Of a stretch of DNA of 64,000 nucleotides, positions 56,060-64,000 are shown one piece after another. Under the pieces are notes generated by a model, which worked only from the letters and a program-made list of their open reading frames with translations, was not told the origin of the DNA and made no database searches. Origin of the DNA: Cryptomeria japonica. Its lineage: Eukaryota; Streptophyta; Pinopsida; Cupressales; Cupressaceae. Each line of letters opens with the position of its first letter. The first letter of the stretch is position 1. The position numbers and the translations under genes are program-made. The stretch covers positions 193,176,695 through 193,240,694 of the forward strand of contig NC_081415.1 of the NCBI RefSeq assembly GCF_030272615.1, given 5' to 3'.

Positions 56060-59000
56060 TCAACAGTCAGGGGCCAAGAGGCCCATAGACTCCAAACACC
56101 ATCTGAACTTCTCTGTGCTCACGGGCTTAGTTAATGAATTAGCAACATTCACCAAAGTTTCTACCTTCTCTAGCTTCACCTTGCCATCCTCAACCACATC
56201 TCTCACAAAATGATATTGTACATCAATGTGTTTGGTCCTGGCATGAAAAGTCGGGTTCTTCGCTAGGCAGATTGCACTCTAACTGTCACTATAAATTATC
56301 ACTACACCCTGTTTAAACTCTATATCTGAACACAATCTCTTAAGCCAAATGGCTTCTTTGCAGGCATGAGTAGCTGCCATATACTCTACCTCTATAGTGG
56401 ACAAAGTGACCACAACCTGTTGCTTGCTCATCCAACTAATTGCACCACCAAATAATGTAAACACATATGCACTGGTGGATCTTCTTCTATCAACATCACC
56501 TGCCTAGTCTGAATCCACAAAGCCTCTAATATCCAAGGAATGTTCATTTCTTGTTCCATGAAATCGTATAGAGTACTCTGAGGTACCCTACAAGTATCTA
56601 AAAACTCTTTTTACTGCATCCCAATGTGCTCTTCCTGGATTAGACATGTAACGGGAAAGAACTCTCACTACTTAGGCAATATCTGGTCTTGTACAAACCA
56701 TAGCATACATTAAACTTCCAACAACACTTTGGTATGGTACTCGACTCATCTCTTCCATCTCCAATGGGGATGTAGGACACTGTGAACTAGAAAGCTTTGT
56801 TCCCATTGTAATAGGAACACTCAATGGTCTAGAATCTTGCATATTAAATCTTCTCAGAATAGTACCAACATACTTACTTTGGCCTAGCCAAAGCTTTTTG
56901 TTTTGTCTATCTCTTACAATCTCCATTCCCAAAATGTGTCTTGCTGCACCAAGATATTTCATATCAAATTTTGCCGAGAGTTGAGATTTTAATTCTGCAA
57001 TCAAACCTTTTCCTTTCCCAATAAACAACATGTCATCAACATACAAGGCAATAACCAAGAAACAATCACCATCTGATTTGAAATATATATAGTGATCAGA
57101 TTTAGACCACACAAACCCCAAACTCAATACATATGTATCAAACTTCTGGTACCACATCCTAGGACTTTGTTTTAAACCATTCAAGGATTTCTTCAACTTA
57201 CAGACCAAATTACTTTTACCTTTTACCACATAGTTCTTTGGTTGTGTCATATAAATTTCTTCCTCCAAATCTCCATGAAGGAAAGCAGTTTTTATATCCA
57301 TCTGTTCGACCTCTAGATCATAAGCTGTTGCAATAGAAAGTAAGAAACGAATGGAGGTCATTTTGGCTACAGGAGAAAAAATCTCACCATAATCTACTCC
57401 CTCAACTTGGGAGTAACCCTTTGCAACCAAATGTGCTTTGTACTTCTCTATTCTTCCATCTGAACCTATCTTCCTTTTGAACACCCATTTGCAACCAACA
57501 GGCTTTCATCCTTCAGGCAATGGTACAAGGTCCCATGTGTCATTCTTCTTAAGAGCTGCCATCTCTTCATCCATGGCAATTTTCCAAGACTCTGAATCAT
57601 TCATACCAAGAGCCTCTTCTACATATTTTGGTTCATCAATATTAGCATTCAAAGAAAATATACATCTCCAATCATCAGGAGAATATCCATACCTTTCAGG
57701 TGGTTTTCTTTGTCTAGTAGACCTTCGAACAAGTTCAGGTTCAAGTTCTTCTTCTTCCTCTGATGATTCAGAACTCGTAGAGCTCTCATCAACTTCCTGT
57801 CTTTCTAAGGGCCTCGATTCAACTTTTTCAAGTGTAGCAGGCAATTGAACCACATCTTTCTTTTCTTCCTTTTGTTCTGGCTGCACTGTAACAGAAGAAG
57901 ACTTAGTTTCTCTAAAAATAACAATTCTGGAATAAAATACCTTTTGTGCAACAGGATCCCAAATCTTGTATCCTTTCACACTATAATTGTATCCAATGAA
58001 TATACATTTAACAGCTTTGTTATCCAATTTTGTTCGCTTCTCCTTTGGTACATGAGCATATGCCTCACAACCAAAAACTCTTAGATGACTAAGTGAAGGG
58101 TTGTGGCCCGACCATGCTTCCATTGGCATTTTATCAACAAGAGGTGATGTAGGAGACCTGTTTATCAGGTAGCAGGCAGTGGCTACAGCTTCAGCCTAGA
58201 ACTTTTGTTCTAGACCAACACCACTTAGCATACTCCTAGCCTTCTCCATCAAGGTCCTGTTTATTCTTTTTGTAACTCCATTCTATTGTGGAGAATACGA
58301 AGTTGTCTTCTATCTCTTAATACCACAATCTTTACAAAATGTGTCAAAATCATTGGAGCAATATTCACCGCCATTATTTGTCCTTAAACATTTTATTTTC
58401 TTTCCAGTCTGCAACTCAAACATTGCTTTAAATTCTTTGAAACGACTAAAAACTTCAGCTTTACTCTTAAGAAAATAAACCCATGTTCTTCTACTGAAAT
58501 CATCAATGAAAGAAACATAATAAACTGATTTACCAATAGAAGAAATATCAACTGGACCAAATACATCCGAATGGATTAGATCCAAAACACTTGAAGACTT
58601 ATAAGAACTGGAGTAAAATTGAATGCGGTTTTGTTTTCCATAAATACAATGCTCACAAAAATCAAATTCAAGATTTCAATCGTTCAACCCATTAACAAGG
58701 TTCTTATTTTTCAAAGTTCGTAGACCCTTCTCACCTATGTGACTGAGTCTCAGGTGCCACAACATTGTCTTATTTGTAGGCAAATTTGATTTGGTAGACA
58801 GAGCACCCTTGGGTACCCAAAAACCATGACCATCTGCTGAAAGAGACACCCTCTCCTTTTCCAACATAGTCTTTATCACATTCTTATCAAAAGTGCTATT
58901 GCACTCAATTGTGCATGCATCAAGCTAGTACAATGTACCCATTCTACTTCCTCTTGCTATTACCATAGCACCTCTCATCATTTTCACACCTGCATCTATT

Positions 59001-60081
59001 AGTTTGCTAACAGATAACAAATTTCTTGCTAGTCCCGGGATATGCAATACACCATCAAATATTCTAGTTCTACCATCAGAAAATTTAATATGAACACTTC
59101 CACGACCAACAATATCAAGAAAGGAGTTATCACCCAAATACACCTTACCACCATCAAACTTTTCATACTTACTAAACCAGTTTCTAATAGGACTACTGTG
59201 GAAAGATGCACTTGAGTCTATCAACCATGCATTGTCACCTGCACGAGTCACCAAGGCTGCAATAAAAGCATCTCCATCTTCCTTCTTGGACTCAAAATCA
59301 GAATCTTGCTTCTTCTTCTTTTTCTTCTTTTCTTCTTTACAGTCCTTTCGAAAATGTCTAGGCTTTACACAATTCCAGCAAATTACCTTGGACTTACCAG
59401 GAGATTTTGATCTCCCCTTATTCTTGGACTTAGAACGGCCATTCTTCTTTTCATTCTTGCCTCTTTCTTTTGGTCTTCCTCGAACACTCAAAGCCTCTTT
59501 GGCATTCAGAGAAACCTTCTTTCTCATCTCCTCAGAAAGTATAGAACCAACAACATCCTCCATCTTCAAGACAACTGCAGTGCTCACTATGGCCATCACA
59601 AGGCTGTCCCATGAGTCTGGCAACGAACATAGCAGGATTTGGCACCTTTCTTCTTCATCCATTGGTACCCCAACTAAGGTCAACTAAGTCACCAACATAT
59701 TAAAACTTTCCAGATACTCAGAAATTCATCCACCTTCTTCCATTCTCAAGGAATGCAACTTCTTCCTCAAGAAAATTTTATTCACAAGTGATTTTGCTTG
59801 TAGATCTCACTTAGCTTCTTCCAAATCTTCTTTGTAGTAGATTCTTCATGGACATTAATCAAAATTGAGTCTGCAAGGCACAATCTTATGAGACCTTTAG
59901 CTTTTCTATCCATTACATCATATTGTGCAGCTAAAGTCGGATCTGCGGGCCTTGACTTGTTCTCATCGACTGCATTACATAGATCTCGATCAATCAATAG
60001 ATCTTCCATCTTCAGCTGCCACATTTTAAAGTTTGTGCTAGAAAAATTCTCTACATCAATCCTCCCTAATATACTTGCCAT
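56060..60081 (-). pseudogene. gag-pol: Copia gag-pol polyprotein, inactivated
   Basis: From ATG 60081 (MASILGRIDVENFSSTNFKM) to the stop at 56060. Gag with UBN2-type helices is followed by a knuckle CWNCVKPRHFRKDC. Protease has WLIDSSASFH (D-S-S in place of D-S/T-G). Integrase has an HLRLSH zinc-finger part, LIHSDVFGP with the first catalytic Asp, and RTNNGGEY where the second Asp is Asn. RT runs 57484-56672 with [15 protein letters not shown] and the active-site YVDD. RNase H has STIEVEYMA, then HARTKHIDVQYHF. A frameshift near 59800 separates the gag start from the rest, and stops occur near 59740, 59690, 58922, 58670, 57510, 56670 and 56280. Several catalytic positions are lost, so it cannot be active. 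Confidence 0.88.
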
Positions 60082-60189
60082 CTTTACGATCCTGCAATAC
60101 AGAAATGAAATACTCTGCACAAACTCCCACTCAAACCTTGATTAGCTCAAAAAACCCTGTACCCAACAAATAGAACAAAAACTGGCCAG

Positions 60190-60201
60190 GCTCTGATACC
60201 A
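60190..60201 (-). other. Copia primer binding site (initiator tRNA-Met)
   Basis: Minus strand TGGTATCAGAGC, complementary to the 3' end of plant initiator methionine tRNA, two bases from the 5' LTR. Confidence 0.92.
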
Positions 60202-60203
60202 CT

Positions 60204-60906
60204 TGTAAGGAAGCAAAGGTGTGCGGAAATGCTTCCTACGCTAATCTTGAGAGGACGATTTTACAAATTTCAACTTAACTATCACAGAGATCACAAGAAG
60301 CAAATAGAGTAGAAATAAAACAAGAAACACATAACACAATGATTATCGTGGGGAAAACCCATACGGGTGAAAAACCCCACACTCTAAAACCTACATAGTA
60401 TATTAACAAATCAACAAGAGATTACAATACACTTGCAATGCAAGTTCTTACAAGAGCATCACCTCAACTCAAGCTCAGAGAGACTTCACTAGCATCCTTC
60501 TAGCACCCAGCGTTGCAAACCAAACTCCATCATACAAACTCATCTCCAAGCCCTCATTATATAGGAATTTTACAAGCTAGAAACCATTTGTGGTTTTACA
60601 ATACCATGGGCAAAACCTCCATGACATGTGTTGCCCACCCTTGACATTTGTTTTTCCAAGATAAGAAAACCAGGTTAAAAATAGTTACTCACGTCCAAAC
60701 TCTTATCCCCTATTTTTAACCATCATAACTAACATGAAATGTGTCATATAATCTCTAAAAATGACCCTCCTATATTATACTATGGACAAGGCATATTTTG
60801 ACAACTCAAATACCTTTTTCAAAGGCACTGACACATGGAAAACCTCCCAACTACATTTGGAACAATTTACTAAAAATTGCAAGGTTGAGACACATGTATC
60901 TCAACA
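60204..60906 (-). repeat. 5' LTR of the Copia element
   Basis: 703 bp. TTATATAGG on the plus strand near 60558 gives a TATA box on the element strand, with transcription toward lower coordinates. Confidence 0.92.
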
Positions 60907-61116
60907 AGCAATACACCTCCAGATGGATACGCAACCCGCATGTAGTGAAGCACAACAATGTCCACCATAGTTGGAATATAAACCCTGGCCACGTGTCATA
61001 GGAGCTGTCACATAAAAACTATCCGCAAAAATTCGACCACAACAAGAAGTGACGATTTTGTGACGTGAAACAATTCCGGAGGGGTGCAACCCCACAGAGA
61101 ATTGCATATCGGCAAA
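60907..61116 (-). other. Remaining 5' flank of the GDSL-bearing segment
   Basis: An open minus-strand frame (61107 down to the LTR, 67 codons) contains several Cys residues but no GDSL motif or signal peptide that I recognise. It includes GGGGTGCAACCCC (61081-61093), a small perfect hairpin. It may be the Helitron-like element's 5' terminal region. Confidence 0.3.
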
Positions 61117-61290
61117 TTATACATTTGAATAAACAAAAGAACTTTTGGATCCATCATTGCACTAGATTATTCAAATGAATAAGCGAAAAAGCTTTTGAAT
61201 CCATTATCATACTAATTAATTATACATTTGTGTTAAGCAAATTTGACTTTTGGATCCATCATCACACTAAACTATACATTTGAATAATTG
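61117..61290 (+). repeat. Local duplicated unit, copy C, right part
   Basis: Aligns with 19728-19900 and 25520-25610: repeated TTTTGGATCCATCATC and ACATTTGAATAAGCAAA-like units. Homology ends near TTGAATAATTGTCAGC. Confidence 0.75.
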
Positions 61291-62345
61291 TCAGCATAGT
61301 TGTCAAGGCTCTGTATAATCCTCACGCTGCTTCATTGTTCGCTCCGCCCATAAGTCATTCCATTTCCTAAACCTATCACGAGGTGAAAGCAAATTAAATA
61401 AATATTGCATCCGAAATTCTATCTTCCAGACGGTTTAGTAATAATCCGTTTGAAGACATTTTATTGAACGAAAAGTTTCAGATATTACCCAGAGAAGGTT
61501 ATTTTACATGGTGTGAACAGGAAGAAATTTCTATACAAGGATGGTAGGTTGCCTCCATTATTAGGGTCTTGTAAAGCAGTAGACAATCTGTAGAATACCA
61601 GCCATCACTGCATTTTAAGGGTGTGGGTATGTTCTCATAGGGATGTTTGGCTTATTTTGGTTAGTAGCTGTTGTTCAATTTTTTTTAAGAAATATTTGTG
61701 GAGCTAGTGATCCCATGAATATATTTTTAATATTTTTATCTGCAAATAGACCCCATAAGAACATGAGGTAAATTTCTAGATTCTGTTATCATCTACAAAG
61801 AAACTAGTTTTCTGTAGAAAGCAATGGCTATAATATCCGTACTACAGTGAAAAAAACAAGTGTTGATGAATTAGGAAAACAGCAAGTGATCTACATTCTT
61901 GTTAAATCTGAACAAATTCTAGACAATCGCAATAACATTGGTGATGACCATGGCCCAAACCTTTCTAGATTCAACAGGTGAAATCAAAACTTCTACAAGA
62001 ATTAGCAGATACCCTACATTGTTTAGAAAATGAAGCATCAGCCTTAATACCTTCTTTTTCTAAAGACATTTTTTAAAGTACAAAGTTCATAAGTAGGTGT
62101 CGAAAGGATTGATAAACCAACTCTATTTGTAATGCAAGATCATATTCATGTCCAACATTGGTACTTCAATATAGATCATATTAGAGATCAAACTCTCTAT
62201 TTTCGAGCACGGAGAAACACATTTTTTACCATCAAAGATTTAGCCTAGATGGTACTAGGCGACATAGTCAGATTAGATATTTAATATCTACGATGAAATA
62301 CAAGCAGTTGATGACACTCAAAGCTAGATGAAGCAAAGGATGGCT
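61291..62345. other. Gene-less stretch, nothing recognised
   Basis: AT-rich; no supported frame or repeat. Confidence 0.5.
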
Positions 62346-62690
62346 AGGCATAGAAAAATTTTAGCAATTGAGAATAATTCTTGTATTTGAGAAAATTATG
62401 ACAAGTCAAGGTAGTTTGGGAAATGAAATGTTGTTGATCTAAAATGCTATTAAGAATATTGAAGAGAAAATTTTTAGCAATTGAGAATAATTTTTGTATT
62501 TGAGAAATTATGACAAGTCAAGGTAGTTTTGGAAATGAAATGTTGTTGATCTAAAATTCTATTAAGAATATTGACATAGAAAAATTTTAGCAATTGAGAA
62601 TAATTTTTGTATTTGAGAAAATTATGACAAGTCAAGGTAGTTTTGGAAATGAAATGTTGTTGATCTAAAATGCTATTAAGAATATTGATA
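62346..62690. repeat. Three-copy tandem repeat, about 112 bp unit
   Basis: Copies begin with AGAAAAATTTTAGCAATTGA or AGAGAAAATTTTTAGCAATT, continue through TGACAAGTCAAGGTAGTTT and GAAATGTTGTTGATCTAAAA, and end TATTAAGAATATTGA. They are more than 95 percent alike by eye, so duplication is recent. Confidence 0.92.
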
Positions 62691-63037
62691 TCAGTATTAA
62701 TTTATGATCTGAAAAGCATTAGGCTAGTCTTTTCCTTACAAACATTTGCATGCTTTAAATAATCACTATTTTAATCACAAAAAATATCCTCACCAGGCTG
62801 TCAATTATTTTGCTTATACCCAATAAGCTTAGATGAGAATACTCTTCAATTTACCTAATAAAAATCTACAATCAGTGTCATTTGCTTCTTAAATGCAACA
62901 TTGTGGTGGGATATAGTACACATAGATGAAGATCAGTACTTTACAAATAGTAATTAGTAATTTTATGTTTAGCATTCAACTTGGTTTATTATTAAGGTTC
63001 AATTTGCTATATGGTTACAATTTATTTTATTTTAGTG
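62691..63037. other. Gene-less AT-rich stretch
   Basis: Nothing recognised. Confidence 0.5.
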
Positions 63038-63170
63038 TTTTTTTTTTTTGATCAGTATCTTATGGAAGGTCAAGAGTCACAACTTAGAATTCCACTTCAG
63101 ATTTCCCTATTGGGAATTGAACTTGGGTCTCCACAGTGAGAACCCAGTGTTTTAACCAGTTAAGCTCAAC
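63038..63170 (-). mobile_element. tRNA-derived SINE
   Basis: On the minus strand: 5' GTTGAGCTTAACTGGTTAAA with an A-box-like TTAACTGGTTAAAA (63163-63150), then a good B box GTTCAATTCCC (63122-63112) about 30 nt on, and a terminal A run (63049-63038). The CTGGGTTCTCACTGTGGAGA context between the boxes is typical of plant SINE heads. I could not define a convincing target duplication. Confidence 0.7.
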
Positions 63171-63175
63171 TTAGA

Positions 63176-63560
63176 AGTTGATTTGGTCTAGGGTTAGCTT
63201 TAATTTGGTTTAGTGTTAGGGTTCAATATGATTTAATGTTAGGGTTTGTTTTAATTTAGTGTTATCATTAGAGTTTAATTTGGTTTTTAGTTAGCATTTA
63301 ATTTGGTTTCGTATTAGACTTCAATATGATTTGAGGTTAGGGTCTCTTTTGGTTTAGTGTTAGGGTTAGAGTTCAATTTTGGAAAGCCAAAAACTCTAAA
63401 TTATAGAGTAGATAATATCAATGATGATGGGTGAGAAATAATATTTGAAGGTTAGAGGTGTTATCAAATTACATGTTTCTATTAACGTCAGGGTTTGGTT
63501 TCATTTTATTTTAATGTTAGGGGTAGAGTTCAATTGGGCTTAGATTTCAATTTTAGTTGA
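63176..63560. repeat. Degenerate TTAGGGTTYAATTTGGTTTAGT repeat
   Basis: Units of about 20-25 bp with TTAGGGTT, CAATATGATTT and TTTGGTTTAGTG recur irregularly. TTAGGGTT resembles plant telomere sequence, but spacing and flanks show it is an unrelated minisatellite-like tract. Confidence 0.6.
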
Positions 63561-64000
63561 GGTTGTTTGTATTACATTTATGCTTGTAAAATAAAGGATA
63601 TTGTAATCTTCATCAAATAGAACTATCATAATTTGTGATTTACTAATTAAATAGTAATACATTATATTGATAAATTATTTTAATGATTTGTTGACCTTCA
63701 ACAATAATCTACTATCTCAATTTCAATAGATCAATTTCAAGAGGAATGATATGACACAATTTATGAAGAATACAATGACATTGAACTTCAAAGAATTTGA
63801 ATGAAAATTAAATGTATTAAAAACTATAATCTAATAGAGAAAATGCTTTTATCAAGGTGATTAATGTGTTTGATCAATCTTCAAAGTTAAAAGGATAGAG
63901 AGCCAACACTATGTGAAAGATGCAACATCCCTTAAGGATAATAAGAATCATCTGCTATCTGCTAAAGAAATGATTTCACATAAGATCGTGGGTTTAAGAT
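63561..64000. other. Gene-less stretch to window end
   Basis: Nothing recognised. Confidence 0.5.

Larger units (their letters stand above)
55302..60906 (-). mobile_element. Ty1/copia retrotransposon (Tork-like), nearly full length, inactive
   Basis: Two LTRs of 703 bp (55302-56004, 60204-60906) with TG...CA ends enclose gag-pol on the minus strand, with primer binding site and polypurine tract in place. The LTRs differ at roughly 25 or more positions by eye, so it is clearly older than the Gypsy element. Flanking pentamers are AACAA (55297-55301) and AGCAA (60907-60911), one mismatch. It is inserted in the 5' part of the GDSL-bearing segment. Domain order gag, protease, integrase, RT, RNase H is the Copia order, and motif style resembles the Tork/Tnt1 lineage. 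Confidence 0.93.
52637..61116 (-). mobile_element. Helitron-like insertion in copy C carrying a GDSL gene fragment
   Basis: The segment interrupts copy C exactly between A (52636) and T (61117) without target duplication; copies A and B show the joined site. Its left end, read on the minus strand, is a perfect 9-bp hairpin (AGGTCCAAT pairing with ATTGGACCT, 52643-52665) closely followed by CTAG and then host T, the 3' end structure of Helitrons. The other end should begin TC on the minus strand but reads TTTGCC, so the 5' end is imperfect. It has no Rep/helicase ORF and would be non-autonomous. Without the Copia insertion it is about 2.9 kb and contains a broken GDSL lipase gene, fitting gene capture. 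Confidence 0.5.

Noticed and set aside
59232-59687. Plus-strand frame of 151 codons
   Set aside because: Antisense shadow of the Copia gag.
60190-60201. tRNA-like sequence
   Set aside because: Only 12 bp complementary to initiator tRNA; it is the Copia primer binding site.
63176-63560. Interstitial telomere repeat
   Set aside because: TTAGGGTT occurs within longer irregular units and never as consecutive TTTAGGG copies.

Overview
The window reads as nuclear DNA of a plant with a large, repeat-rich genome. It is AT-rich and has almost no intact genes. Old LTR retrotransposons (Ty1/copia and Ty3/gypsy), plant-type LINEs whose ORF1 carries DUF4283, SINE-like elements and a probable Helitron make up most of it. 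A gymnosperm (conifer-like) source would fit, but I cannot prove it from sequence alone. There are no rRNA or tRNA genes, no prokaryotic features and no CRISPR array.

Layout. 1-18.6 kb holds a partial copy of a local repeat, a 1.4 kb solo LTR (1631-3024), degenerate simple repeats, a LINE-derived non-autonomous element (6566-8273), a decayed LINE ORF1/endonuclease (9.1-10.8 kb), part of a minus-strand Gypsy element (10.9-13.5 kb) and a decayed plus-strand Gypsy leader and gag (14.8-17.4 kb). From 18.6 kb on, a roughly 3 kb unit recurs in the same orientation as copies A (18.6-22.3 kb), B (24.1-26.07 kb, continued at 43.01-44.1 kb) and C (50.3-52.64 kb, continued at 61.1-61.3 kb). Only copy C keeps an intact host-like gene: a 60-residue candidate secreted peptide with a TATA box and duplicated ocs/as-1-like sites (51393-51767). 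The unit copies act as empty-site references for one another and so define several insertions precisely.

Nested insertions. Copy B was split by a 5'-truncated minus-strand LINE with a 14-bp target duplication. That LINE was then split inside its RNase H domain by a 12.7 kb Gypsy element (28633-41325, 764-bp LTRs, TSD CTTAT). The Gypsy element has gag and protease but lacks reverse transcriptase, RNase H and the integrase core. It retains an integrase C-terminal segment and carries an antisense frame of about 668 codons for a plant mobile domain (PMD) plus coiled-coil protein. It is also unusually rich in repeated hairpins: five palindromes in each LTR, three GGTGAAAA-stem-CGCC units after the polyprotein, and seven tandem stem-loops with co-varying arms near the antisense gene. 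Copy C was split by a segment with Helitron-like 3' features (hairpin, CTAG end, insertion between A and T without duplication). It carries a broken GDSL esterase/lipase gene, which in turn holds a nearly complete but inactivated 5.6 kb Copia element (55302-60906).

The most interesting material is the RT-less Gypsy element with its antisense PMD gene and structured repeats, the small peptide gene with two deletion-derivative paralogs, and the putative Helitron capture of a GDSL gene fragment. Every identification was made by eye from motifs and inter-copy comparison; none was confirmed by a database search.
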